A stretch of DNA of 64,000 nt from Achromobacter sp. Root83 (GTDB lineage: Bacteria; Pseudomonadota; Gammaproteobacteria; Burkholderiales; Burkholderiaceae_B), in contig NZ_LMIU01000022.1 in the NCBI RefSeq assembly GCF_001428845.1, positions 372,001 through 436,000 of the forward strand. Direction: 5' to 3'. Of the stretch, positions 1 through 7,895 are shown one piece after another. Every line of letters starts with the position of its first letter. Within the stretch, counting starts at the first letter, position 1. The translations under genes were made by a program, and so were the position numbers. The notes beneath the pieces were generated by a model. That model had not been told where the DNA came from. It did not search any database and saw only the letters and a program-made list of their open reading frames with translations.

Positions 1-764
1 GCATCGCGCCGGAACACCCTGGAAAAATTGCGGCGGCTCATCCGCGCCACGGCGGCGAGCTCGGCCAGCCCCAGGTCCCGGGACAAGTGCCCCAGCACGT
101 ACTGCTGCACCTGCGCCACGGCCGAGGTTTCCTCGACGAATGGCGTCAGGAAGGGGCTGAACTGCGATTGCCCGCCCGCGCGTTGCGTGAAAACCACCAG
201 ACGCTTGGCCACATTCAGCGCCACCTCCGGTCCGTGATCCTGCGCCAGCAGGTATAGCGACAGATCGATCCCCGCCGTCACGCCCGCCGACGTGTGCAGG
301 CGGCCGTGCTGGACGTACAGCCTGTCCGCCTCGAGGCGCAGCGCCGGATAACGGGCCGCCAGCGCCTGAGCGTCGTTCCAGTGGGTGGTGACGATATCGT
401 CTTGCAGCAGGCCGGCACGCGCCAGCGGGAAGATCCCGTTGCAGATCGATCCGTAGCGCGGCGCCCGGCCGCAAGCGGCTCGCAGCCAGGCCAGCGCCTC
501 GTCGGATTCGCATTGCGCGGGCAAGGCGGGGCCGCCGGCCACCAACAGCAGGTCCGGGGTGTCGGCAACCTCGGAAAAGTGCCGCTGCGGCGTGATCATC
601 ATGCCGTTGGAACAGGGCACCGCGCCCCGCGTCAGGCCGATGAGCTCCAGCCGGTAATGCTGGGCGGGCAGAAGAAAGCGGTTCGATTCGGCGAACACGT
701 CCAGCGGTCCGCTGACGTCCAGGGCCTGCACCCCGGGGAACACGACGATGGCAACGGTTTTCAT
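1..764 (-). CDS. GlxA-family transcriptional regulator (DJ-1/PfpI plus AraC HTH), C-terminus outside the window
   Basis: The visible 254 codons begin MKTVAIVVFPGVQALDVSGP, the usual opening of GlxA-type regulators. Residues 1 to about 170 form a DJ-1/PfpI-like domain, with the nucleophile-elbow Cys in the stretch GSICNGIF and a following TTHW. From about residue 225 an AraC-type helix-turn-helix starts (LAELAAVAAMSRRNFSRVFRR) and is cut by the window edge. The family consists of DNA-binding activators with a non-enzymatic sensor domain. The target is unknown. The start ATG at 764 is the first in frame before the conserved beta strand. Confidence 0.85.
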   Translation of the reverse strand, partial: MKTVAIVVFPGVQALDVSGPLDVFAESNRFLLPAQHYRLELIGLTRGAVPCSNGMMITPQRHFSEVADTPDLLLVAGGPALPAQCESDEALAWLRAACGRAPRYGSICNGIFPLARAGLLQDDIVTTHWNDAQALAARYPALRLEADRLYVQHGRLHTSAGVTAGIDLSLYLLAQDHGPEVALNVAKRLVVFTQRAGGQSQFSPFLTPFVEETSAVAQVQQYVLGHLSRDLGLAELAAVARMSRRNFSRVFRRD

Positions 765-1012
765 GGCAAGCGACGGGTGCCGTGGGCAAAGCGCTACCTT
801 AGCCCACCGCCCGGGCCTCGGCCCGGGAGCACGCGGCGCTGGCCGCGAATCGCCCCATGCCGGCCCGAATCCGCCCCTGGCCGAAGGCGTGGCCGCCGGA
901 CGCGCCAGCCTGGCGCGATTCCGCCCCTCGCGGCGCTCGTCCTGCGGGCGCGCCCCGCCCAGACTGCTGCTTTCAAGCCCGGCATGCCGCCGCGCCCTCA
1001 AGGAATCCCGCC

Positions 1013-1699
1013 ATGACGATGACCCCCTCCCCCGCCAGCGAACGAGTCGGCCCCGCTTTTTCCGTGGATGGCATGCTGCAGGCCCGCCACAAGACACGCC
1101 AGGCCATCGCGGATATCGCCGCCCGCATTCTGCCCGGCATGATCGAAGAAGACGCGGTCGCGCTCGCGAAGCAAACGCTGATCGACGCGGGCATGGCGCT
1201 CAGTTGGCACCCCACCCGCGTGCGCTTCGGCGCCAACACCTTGAAATCCATGCGCCAGCCCTCCGCCCCCGGCGTGGTGCTGGGCGAGGACGACATCTTC
1301 TTTCTGGACATCGCGCCCCGGCTCGACGCCTGGGAGGGAGATGGCGGAAAGTCCTACACGGTGGGCGGCAATGCCGATCACGCGCGCTGTGCGCGCGACG
1401 CCGAAGCCCTGTTCCACGACGTGCGCGGCACCTGGCTGCGCGACCGCCTGAGCGGCCAGGCGCTCTACGCCTACGCCGACCGCCAGGCGCGCGCCATGGG
1501 ATGGGAGCTGAACTTCGAGCTGCCCGGGCACCGCGTGTCGGATTTTCCGCACGCGGCGATCCATACGGGGTCGCTCGCCGACCTGGACATTCCGCCTTCG
1601 GAAATGCGCTGGATCCTTGAAATCCATCTGCGCGATCCGCGCGGGCGCTTCGGGGCGTTCTTCGAGGACATGCTGCTGAGCGACGCGCATTACGGCTAA
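1013..1699 (+). CDS. M24-family metallopeptidase-like protein
   Basis: A 229-residue protein with only the pita-bread catalytic fold of M24 peptidases (aminopeptidase P, methionine aminopeptidase, creatinase). Likely metal ligands are the Asp of FFLDIAP, the Asp of EGDGGKSY, the His of PGHRVSDFPH, the Glu of ILEIHL and the Glu of FFEDML. It lacks the N-terminal domain of full-length Xaa-Pro peptidases. The reading frame is open upstream to 857, but ATG 1013 is preferred because the upstream stretch is Arg/Pro-rich and unlike the family. It is followed 36 nt later by thpR. The substrate is unknown. Confidence 0.8.
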   Translation: MTMTPSPASERVGPAFSVDGMLQARHKTRQAIADIAARILPGMIEEDAVALAKQTLIDAGMALSWHPTRVRFGANTLKSMRQPSAPGVVLGEDDIFFLDIAPRLDAWEGDGGKSYTVGGNADHARCARDAEALFHDVRGTWLRDRLSGQALYAYADRQARAMGWELNFELPGHRVSDFPHAAIHTGSLADLDIPPSEMRWILEIHLRDPRGRFGAFFEDMLLSDAHYG

Positions 1700-1735
1700 G
1701 ACGTGGGACTGGCAGCGAGCCCCTACAATCGCCGG

Positions 1736-2266
1736 ATGTCCACCGTTCGCCTCTTCTTCGCGCTGTGGCCGTCTACCCGACTGGCGGCGTCGCTGGCCGG
1801 GTGGGCGGAACAGGCCCGCCCCCTGACCGGTGGACGGGCCATGCGCACCGAGACGCTGCACCTGACCCTGGCGTTCCTGGGGCCGGTCGACACCGCGCTG
1901 GCGGACGAGCTGGCCGCCGCCACGCCCGACCGCCGCCTGGCGCCCGGCGACGTAGCCATGGAGCGATACGGCGTATTCAGCCGCCAGCGCATCCTCTGGG
2001 CCGGCCCCGCCGACACGCCCGCGGGCCTGCAGGCCGCGCACGACGACCTGTGGCAATGGCTGGGCGGCTACGGGCTGGCGGCGCCGCCCCAGCCCTTCCG
2101 GCCGCACGTCACGCTGCTGCGCAACATCGTCCACGCCCATCCGCCCGAGGAAACGCCCGCCCCGCTGACGTGGCGTTACGACCGCATGGTGCTGGTGGCC
2201 TCGGAATCGCTGACGGGCGGCAGCCGCTACCGCGTCGTCGCGCAGTCCCGTCCGCGGGATCCCTAG
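1736..2266 (+). CDS. thpR: RNA 2',3'-cyclic phosphodiesterase (2H phosphoesterase)
   Basis: A 176-residue 2H phosphoesterase with the two diagnostic His motifs, HLTLAFLG near residue 43 and HVTLLRN near residue 124. The opening VRLFFALWP is typical of ThpR/LigT. Family members hydrolyse 2',3'-cyclic phosphates at RNA ends and were first noted for a reverse tRNA 2'-5' ligase activity. It acts in the cytoplasm. ATG 1736 is chosen over the in-frame GTG/ATG region at 1703 because the family motif starts directly after it. It probably forms a short cotranscribed series with the peptidase upstream and the nucleotidase downstream. Confidence 0.88.
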   Translation: MSTVRLFFALWPSTRLAASLAGWAEQARPLTGGRAMRTETLHLTLAFLGPVDTALADELAAATPDRRLAPGDVAMERYGVFSRQRILWAGPADTPAGLQAAHDDLWQWLGGYGLAAPPQPFRPHVTLLRNIVHAHPPEETPAPLTWRYDRMVLVASESLTGGSRYRVVAQSRPRDP

Positions 2267-2311
2267 CGCCGCTCTGGCACAATCGGACGGTTGCAACGAC
2301 CCGGATTCACC

Positions 2312-2872
2312 ATGATCATCCTGCTGGATCAAGACGGCGTGCTGGCCGACTTCGAACATGCTTTCATCGACGCCTGGCGCGCGCGCCATCCCGACATCGC
2401 GCCGGTGGCCTTCGAGGACCGCAAGTCCTTCCACATCCGCGAGGACTACGCCCCCGAATTACGCGGCATGGCCGAGGCCATCTATACGGCGCCGGGCTTC
2501 ATCCGCAATCTGCCGCCCGTGCCGGGCGCGCTCGACGCCGTGAAGGAACTGCTGGCGCTGGGCATGGACGTGCGCATCTGTTCGTCGCCCTTGTCGCAGT
2601 TCGAGAACTGCGTGGCCGAAAAGTACCTGTGGGTGGAAAAGCACCTGGGGCGCGACGCCACCAACCGCCTGATCCTGACCAAAGACAAGACGCTGGTTCA
2701 AGGCCATCTGCTGATCGACGACAAGCCCCAGATAGAAGGGGCCGCTAGACCGCGCTGGAAGCACATCCTGTTCGACGCGCCCTATAACCGGGAGGTCACC
2801 GGCCGTCCCCGCATCACCTGGCAGAACTGGCGCAATGTGCTGGCGGGCGAGCTCTATACGGCAGATGCCTGA
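2312..2872 (+). CDS. 5'(3')-deoxyribonucleotidase-like HAD phosphatase
   Basis: A 186-residue HAD-superfamily protein resembling the NT5C (cytosolic 5'-nucleotidase, deoxy-pyrimidine) family. Motif I is DQDGVLADF, with the two catalytic Asp residues. Motif II is the SSP of RICSSPLSQ. Motif III and IV residues lie in TKDKTLVQGH and LLIDDKP. The expected reaction is dephosphorylation of nucleoside monophosphates. It starts 45 nt after thpR ends. The family call is good; the natural substrate is not known. Confidence 0.82.
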   Translation: MIILLDQDGVLADFEHAFIDAWRARHPDIAPVAFEDRKSFHIREDYAPELRGMAEAIYTAPGFIRNLPPVPGALDAVKELLALGMDVRICSSPLSQFENCVAEKYLWVEKHLGRDATNRLILTKDKTLVQGHLLIDDKPQIEGAARPRWKHILFDAPYNREVTGRPRITWQNWRNVLAGELYTADA

Positions 2873-2943
2873 GTCCTGTTCAGCGGTCATCGTTTGGGAC
2901 TATCCTGTGGAGTCGTACCCCTCACCCAGGAGGACCCCGCGCC

Positions 2944-4281
2944 ATGAATCTGCACCGTCTGCTCAAGCAGCGAGAAGCCGACCACAAGCCCTTGCGAGTT
3001 GCATTGTTGGGCGCCGGAAAGTTCGGCGCGATGTTCATGAGCCAGGCGCCGCGTACCCCGGGCATGCGCCTGGTGGCGGTGGCCGATCTGACGCCAGACC
3101 GCGCCCGCGCCGCGCTGACGCGCGTGGGTTGGCCCGCCAGCGCGCTCAATGCCAGCAGCACCAATGACGCGCTGAAGAACGGCAAGGTCTATTTCACCGA
3201 CGATCCCTACGCCGTCATCGCCAGCCCGGAAGTCGATATCGTCGTCGACGCGACCGGCCAGGCCGCGGCAGGCATCAGCCACGTGCTGGCCTGCTGCGAA
3301 CACGGCAAGCACATCATCATGGTCAACGTCGAAGCCGACGCGCTGGCCGGTCCGCTGCTGGCGCGCCGCGCGCGCGAGGCGGGCATTGTCTATTCGCTGG
3401 CCTACGGCGACCAGCCCGCCCTGATCTGCGAAATGGTCGACTGGGCGCGCGCCAGCGGCTTTGAAGTCATGGCCGCCGGCAAGGGCACGAAATACCTGCC
3501 GGAATTCCACACGTCCACGCCCGACACGGTCTGGCCCTACTACGGCTTCACCGCCGAAATGGTGGCGGCGGGCGACTTCAATGCCCAGATGTTCAACAGT
3601 TTCCTGGACGGCACCAAGAGCGCCATCGAGATGGCCGCCGTGTCCAACGCCACGGGTCTCCTGCCTTCGCCGTCCGGCCTGCACTTTCCGCCCTGCGGCG
3701 TGGACGACCTGGCCCGCGTGCTGCGTCCGCGCGACGACGGCGGCATCCTGCATCATCGCGGGCAGGTAGAGGTCATCTCGTCGCTCGAGCGCGACGGCCG
3801 TCCGGTGTTCCGGGACCTGCGCTGGGGCGTCTACGTGACGCTGGCCGCCGACAGCGACTACGTGCGGCGCTGCTTCCAGGAATACGGCCTGGTCACGGAT
3901 CCCAGCGGCAACTTCACCGCCATGTACAAGCCCTATCACCTGATCGGGCTGGAACTGGGCATCAGCGTGGCCAGCGTAGGATTGCGCCGCGAACCCACGG
4001 GCGCGCCGGCCGGCTGGCACGGGGATGTCGTCGCCACCGCCAAGCGCGACCTGCAGGCCGGCCAGATCCTGGACGGCGAAGGCGGCTACACGGTCTATGG
4101 CCGGCTGATGCCCGCGCCCGATTCGGTCGAGGAAGGCTATCTGCCGCTGGGGCTGTCGCATCAGGTCAAGCTGAAAAATCCGGTGCGCCAGTCGCAGGCG
4201 ATCCGCTGGCGCGACGTGGAATACGACGACCGCTCGACAGCGGTGCAGTTCCGCCGGGAAATGGAACAGACCTTCGCGTAG
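2944..4281 (+). CDS. Homoserine-dehydrogenase-like NAD(P)-binding protein with C-terminal SAF domain
   Basis: A 445-residue protein with a strong AGGAGG-type site (2928-2935) before ATG 2944. Residues about 20-30 (ALLGAGKFGAMF) form a Rossmann nucleotide-binding loop, followed by a GFO/IDH- or homoserine-dehydrogenase-like fold. The C-terminal third (about residues 360-410, DLQAGQILDGEGGYTVYG) looks like a SAF domain. This architecture matches the COG4091 group. As I recall, a studied relative is the Brucella DXR-like reductoisomerase (DRL). That makes an oxidoreductase or oxidoisomerase acting on a small polyol or acid plausible. It lies convergent to the GntR gene of the catabolic block and may belong to that pathway (inference). 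Confidence 0.72.
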   Translation: MNLHRLLKQREADHKPLRVALLGAGKFGAMFMSQAPRTPGMRLVAVADLTPDRARAALTRVGWPASALNASSTNDALKNGKVYFTDDPYAVIASPEVDIVVDATGQAAAGISHVLACCEHGKHIIMVNVEADALAGPLLARRAREAGIVYSLAYGDQPALICEMVDWARASGFEVMAAGKGTKYLPEFHTSTPDTVWPYYGFTAEMVAAGDFNAQMFNSFLDGTKSAIEMAAVSNATGLLPSPSGLHFPPCGVDDLARVLRPRDDGGILHHRGQVEVISSLERDGRPVFRDLRWGVYVTLAADSDYVRRCFQEYGLVTDPSGNFTAMYKPYHLIGLELGISVASVGLRREPTGAPAGWHGDVVATAKRDLQAGQILDGEGGYTVYGRLMPAPDSVEEGYLPLGLSHQVKLKNPVRQSQAIRWRDVEYDDRSTAVQFRREMEQTFA

Positions 4282-4286
4282 CGCCT

Positions 4287-4317
4287 GCGCGGGCCGGCCC
4301 GCGCGATTCGCGCGGGC
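4287..4317. terminator. GC-rich hairpin between convergent genes
   Basis: Two overlapping perfect inverted repeats lie between the convergent oxidoreductase and gntR genes. One is the 18-bp palindrome GCGCGGGCCGGCCCGCGC at 4287-4304. The other is a GCCCGCGCG/CGCGCGGGC stem with a 3-nt loop at 4297-4317. No T tract follows, so a termination role is only likely, not shown. Confidence 0.4.
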
Positions 4318-4377
4318 GGCATGGACTACGTGCCTAACTGCGTGGCGAGGCCTGCGCGGCCTAGCTCTTACCCTGCC

Positions 4378-5124
4378 CTAGACCGGGGCGGGACGCTCGG
4401 CCTGGAACAACCGCAGGCGGTCGGCCGCGTTGCGCAAATGCTGCTCGGCCGCGCGGCCGGCGGCGTCCGGATCGCCGCCTTCGATCGCGGCGAAGATGGC
4501 CTGGTGCTCGCTCTGCACCGCGGCCATGCGCTCGGCGTACCGGCGCGCCGTGTTGTTGCGCGCGCTGCGGATGACGCGGCGCACATTGGCTTCCAGGTAG
4601 TCGTTCAGCGCCACCAGGTGCGGGTTGTGCGTCGCCAGCACGATGGCCTGGTGGAACTGGTAGTCCTCTTCGTCGCCCAGCTTGTCGTTGATCAGCGCGT
4701 ACTCCATACCCACCAGCGCCTGGCGGATCTTCTTCAGGTCGGGCTCGGTGCGGCGCTGGGCGGCATAGCGCGCCGCGGTGACCTCGATGGACAACATCAA
4801 CTCCAGGATGTGCTCCAGGTCCTGGTTGTCGCCCGGCGTGGGAGCGGCGATACGGAATGCGTTCTTCTGGAAATTCGGGTCGACGAACACGCCGCTGCCT
4901 TGCTGCGACGTAACCAGGCCCTCGGACTTCAGGCGAGCCAGGGCCTCGCGCACGACGGCGCGGCTGACCGAGTACATTTCGGTCAGCCGTTTTTCGGTGG
5001 GCAGGCGGTCGCCGGGGGCCAGTACGCCTTGGCGTATCTGGTCGGCCAGCGCATCCGCCACCGCCGCGGACAGCGAGCTCCGGGGCGCGGCGCGAGGCGG
5101 ATCTTGTTCTGGACTGGGCTGCAT
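4378..5124 (-). CDS. GntR-family (FadR/FCD) transcriptional regulator
   Basis: A 248-residue regulator. Residues about 18-85 are a GntR winged helix (ADQIRQGVLAPGDRLPTEKRL, then VSRAVVREALARLKSEGLV). Residues about 100-235 are an all-helical FCD ligand domain, with YQFHQAIV and later His residues that usually bind a metal or a carboxylate. Repressors of this class respond to organic acids or sugar acids. The triple TTGTCnGACAA-type sites at 6131-6174, over the promoter of the nearby transport operon, are the obvious candidate targets. That link is inference from proximity and site type. Confidence 0.9.
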   Translation of the reverse strand: MQPSPEQDPPRAAPRSSLSAAVADALADQIRQGVLAPGDRLPTEKRLTEMYSVSRAVVREALARLKSEGLVTSQQGSGVFVDPNFQKNAFRIAAPTPGDNQDLEHILELMLSIEVTAARYAAQRRTEPDLKKIRQALVGMEYALINDKLGDEEDYQFHQAIVLATHNPHLVALNDYLEANVRRVIRSARNNTARRYAERMAAVQSEHQAIFAAIEGGDPDAAGRAAEQHLRNAADRLRLFQAERPAPV

Positions 5125-5276
5125 GTGGAATCGTTGGAACGTGAGGGCGGCGCGCGGGTGCGGCAGCCGTGTTTATAGGAATGTCTCGCGTGGTTGTCCC
5201 GACACGATGCCGCGGCGACGTCTTTGAAAATTATAGGATTTTTGCCGGTTCTGCTGGGGCGCCGCCGCGTGGCGCG

Positions 5277-6014
5277 CTACGCGATATAGATGCCGCCGTT
5301 CACCTGCATGACCTCGCCCGTCACAAAGCCGGCCAGCGGCGAACACAGGAAGGCTATAGCCCCGGCGATTTCCTCGGGCGTGCCGAAACGGCGCAGCGGC
5401 GTGCTTTCCAGCAGTTGCGCGCCCTTCTGGCCGATCAGGTCGTGCGTCATGGACGTGGCGATGATGCCGGGCGCCACCGCGTTCACGCGGATCTGCGGCG
5501 CCAGTTCCAGCGCCAGGCTGCGGGTAAAGCTCTGCACCGCGCCCTTGGACGCGGAATAGGCGGCATGCGCATAGCTGCCGCGCTGCGCGGCCAGCGACGT
5601 CAGCAGCACGATGGAACCATCATGCCGGAGGTGGCGCTGGGCGGCGCGGCACGCGTAGAACGTGCCGTCCAGGTTGACCCGCATCAGCGTGCGCCAGGCC
5701 TCGTCGCTGGTGTCCTTGACCAGTTGCTCGGGGTAGATGCCGGCGCAATGGACCAGGTGGTCCAGCCCGCCGAAATGCCGGGCCGCCGCCTCGAACACCC
5801 GTTCGCAGTCGTGCGATAGCGACACGTCCAGCACATGGGTGTAGACCCGCTGCCCGCTGGGGTCCAGCTCGGCGGCAACGTCCTGCAGCCGCGCGTTGTC
5901 GATGTCCGTCAGCACCAGCCTTGCGCCGTGCGCGGCCATGAGGCGCGCCGTGGCCAGGCCGATCCCGTTACCCGCGCCCGTGATGGCGGCAACCTGCCCT
6001 TCAAACGAAATCAT
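5277..6014 (-). CDS. Short-chain dehydrogenase/reductase (SDR)
   Basis: A 245-residue classical SDR. The glycine motif TGAGNGIG lies near residue 11, NAG is replaced by HCAG near residue 86, and the catalytic motif is YSASKGA near residue 150. ATG 6014 is chosen because AGGAG sits just upstream and the protein then starts with the usual beta strand. The frame stays open further upstream but without SDR sequence. It shares a divergent control region with the ABC operon and lies behind gntR's promoter side, so it probably belongs to the same regulon. The likely role is oxidation of an alcohol of the imported substrate. Confidence 0.88.
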   Translation of the reverse strand: MISFEGQVAAITGAGNGIGLATARLMAAHGARLVLTDIDNARLQDVAAELDPSGQRVYTHVLDVSLSHDCERVFEAAARHFGGLDHLVHCAGIYPEQLVKDTSDEAWRTLMRVNLDGTFYACRAAQRHLRHDGSIVLLTSLAAQRGSYAHAAYSASKGAVQSFTRSLALELAPQIRVNAVAPGIIATSMTHDLIGQKGAQLLESTPLRRFGTPEEIAGAIAFLCSPLAGFVTGEVMQVNGGIYIA

Positions 6015-6100
6015 TCCGTCTCCTGAAACGCTGTTTTTTATCGGGCGCGTCTGTCTGCATGCCGCCGCGGTTATCAGGATTGAACTCCTGAATCCACTGC

Positions 6101-6130
6101 TTGACACGAGAAAAACGCTTGCCCTATGAT
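6101..6130 (+). promoter_or_regulatory. Sigma-70 promoter of the ABC/dehydrogenase operon
   Basis: A consensus -35 TTGACA (6101-6106) is separated by 18 bp from a near-consensus -10 TATGAT (6125-6130), pointing towards the ABC operon. The sequence around it is AT-rich against a GC-rich background. The operator repeats start immediately downstream of the -10. Confidence 0.75.
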
Positions 6131-6174
6131 TTATCGGACAACTTAATAAAGTTGCCTGACAACTTGTCTGACAA
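6131..6174. promoter_or_regulatory. Three GntR-type operator repeats
   Basis: Three related 11-mers lie just downstream of the -10: TTATCGGACAA (6131-6141), TTGCCTGACAA (6152-6162) and the perfect palindrome TTGTCTGACAA (6164-6174). The spacing of 21 and 12 bp puts two of them close together. FadR/FCD-type GntR repressors commonly bind such short GT-rich/AC-rich palindromes. Placement over the transcription start suggests repression by road block. Confidence 0.65.
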
Positions 6175-6507
6175 AGCGTAAATCAAGTGCCGCTTTCAGG
6201 CAAGTTCGTCAGAAAAACACGGCGCCACGCCGCATAACAGGCAGGGGACAACCAGGTGAACTTCACCGGCAGCATGACCGCATCCGCGCCATCGGCACGT
6301 CCGATCGCGCACCTTCAGACGCCCCGGCGGCTTCATGCCCTGTCCGGCCGGCGTATCGCTGCGGCGCATTCCGCGTCCGTGGCCCGCGCCATCCCCCCGT
6401 CCCCGCACCGCCACGCCCGCACGCCGTTCCGGCATGCAGCCGCCGCGGCCAGCACGCCTGCCTGATCAACGGATTCACCACACTCCCGTCCCACGGAGGA
6501 GACACGC
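6175..6507 (+). other. Long leader before the ABC operon, no gene seen
   Basis: About 330 nt separate the operators from the first ATG of the ABC operon. A GTG-initiated frame at 6256-6465 is Arg/Ala/Pro/His-rich and looks like chance GC-rich coding, so I do not call it. The region just before 6508 carries a good ribosome site (ACGGAGGAGAC). No riboswitch was recognised. Confidence 0.4.
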
Positions 6508-7743
6508 ATGAAATTGGCATTCACCACCGGCCTGCTGTGCCTGGCCGGACTCGCCGCGTCGGCCCAGGCCGCGCCCGTCAAGATCGGTCTGATCGAAACG
6601 CTGTCGGGGCCGCAGGCCTCGACCGGCCTGATGTTCCGCGCCGCCGTCAAATATGAGCTGGACCGCATCAACGCGGCCGGCGGCTGGAACGGCCAGCCGC
6701 TGGAACTGGTCGAGTTCGACAACCAGGGCGGCCCCGTGGGCGCGTCCGACCGCTTCCGCGCCGCGGCCGCGGAAGGCGTGCAGGTCCTGGTGCAGGGCTC
6801 GTCGTCGGCCATCTCCGGCCAGCTCACCGAAGACGTGCGCAAACACAACCTGCGCAACCCGGGCCGCGAGGTCGTGTTCCTGAACGTCGGCGGCGAAGCG
6901 CTGGAGCTGACCGGCCAGAAATGCCACTTCTACCACTTCCGCTTCACCACCAACGCCGACCTGCGCGTGAAGTCCCTGGCGTCCGTGATGTCGGCCGATG
7001 GCACGCTGGGCAAGCGCGTGTACGCCATCAACCAGAACTATTCCTGGGGCCAGGACATGGAAGGCGCCACCGAGCGCTTCGCCAAACAGTACGGCTACGA
7101 AGTGGTGGGCAAGACGCTGCACGAGGTCAACAAGATCCAGGACTTCGCGCCCTATGTGGCGCGCATCCGCTCGGCCACGCCCGACACGGTGATCACCGGC
7201 AACTGGTCCAACGACCTGCTGCTGCTCATGAAGGCCACGCAGGCCGCCGGCCTGAAGGTGCGCTTCGCCACGGTGTTCCTTGACCAGGTGGGCAATCTGG
7301 CCAATGCCGGCGACGTCGCGCTGGGCCATTACATCGCCCATCCGTACAACATCGAAGCCGCCGGCGACGAAGGCGCCAAGTTCGCCGAGGACTACAAGTC
7401 CAAGACCGGCCACTACCCCAGCTACACCGAGCCGCAGACGGTCATCGGCGTGCGCTTCCTGGGCGAGGCCCTGAAGCAGGTCAAGCCGCGGGACGGCAAG
7501 TTGTCCGTGCCCGAACTGGCTCGCGCGCTGGAGAAGGTCACCTACACCTCGGCGCTGGGCGACTACACGATGCGCGCCGAAGACCATCAGGTGCAGTTGC
7601 CGATGGTGGTGTCCAAGGTCAGCAAGAACGCCAAGTACAAGGCCGACGGCACCGACATGGGCTTCGAACCCGTGAAGGTGCTGGCCGCGGCGGATGTGTC
7701 CGCGCCGGTGCAGGCCACCTGCAAGATGCAGCGCCCGAACTGA
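6508..7743 (+). CDS. Branched-chain-type ABC transporter, periplasmic substrate-binding protein
   Basis: A 411-residue exported protein with a Sec signal peptide (MKLAFTTGLLCLAGLAASAQA, cleaved about residue 22) and a type I periplasmic binding fold starting VKIGLIETLSGP. It is the LivJ/AmiC-type receptor of the HAAT uptake family. Two Cys residues, one in QKCHFY and one five residues from the end, could pair. It is the first gene of livJHMGF order. HAAT receptors bind amino acids, amides, aromatic acids and other acids, so the ligand cannot be named from sequence. The linked dehydrogenases suggest a non-amino-acid ligand. Confidence 0.9.
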   Translation: MKLAFTTGLLCLAGLAASAQAAPVKIGLIETLSGPQASTGLMFRAAVKYELDRINAAGGWNGQPLELVEFDNQGGPVGASDRFRAAAAEGVQVLVQGSSSAISGQLTEDVRKHNLRNPGREVVFLNVGGEALELTGQKCHFYHFRFTTNADLRVKSLASVMSADGTLGKRVYAINQNYSWGQDMEGATERFAKQYGYEVVGKTLHEVNKIQDFAPYVARIRSATPDTVITGNWSNDLLLLMKATQAAGLKVRFATVFLDQVGNLANAGDVALGHYIAHPYNIEAAGDEGAKFAEDYKSKTGHYPSYTEPQTVIGVRFLGEALKQVKPRDGKLSVPELARALEKVTYTSALGDYTMRAEDHQVQLPMVVSKVSKNAKYKADGTDMGFEPVKVLAAADVSAPVQATCKMQRPN

Positions 7744-7750
7744 TGCGGCA

Positions 7751-7791
7751 CGGCGGGCCGCGCAGCGTCGAAGGCAACGCGCGGCCCGCCG
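7751..7791 (+). terminator. Intra-operon stem-loop after the binding-protein gene
   Basis: A perfect 13-bp inverted repeat (7751-7763 with 7779-7791) with a 15-nt loop lies 8 nt after the binding-protein stop. No T tract follows. In ABC operons such hairpins usually stabilise the upstream message or allow only partial read-through, giving an excess of binding protein over permease. Confidence 0.55.
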
Positions 7792-7895
7792 GCGCCCATC
7801 AATAACAAGCGCACCCCGGCGCGGGCCGGAAAAAACAAGGTGCGCAATCGCTCGCGGGACGCTCGGCGTCCCAGCGCAAGATTTATGGAGCGGAC

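Noticed and set aside
5194-5206. An additional GntR operator near gntR's own promoter (TTGTC and GACA parts)
   Set aside because: The half sites are spaced by two bases instead of one and the match is weak.
6256-6465. A 69-codon GTG frame in the ABC operon leader
   Set aside because: Its composition is Arg/Ala/Pro/His-rich with no recognisable signal or domain, and it has no convincing ribosome site; chance frames of this size are common at this GC content.
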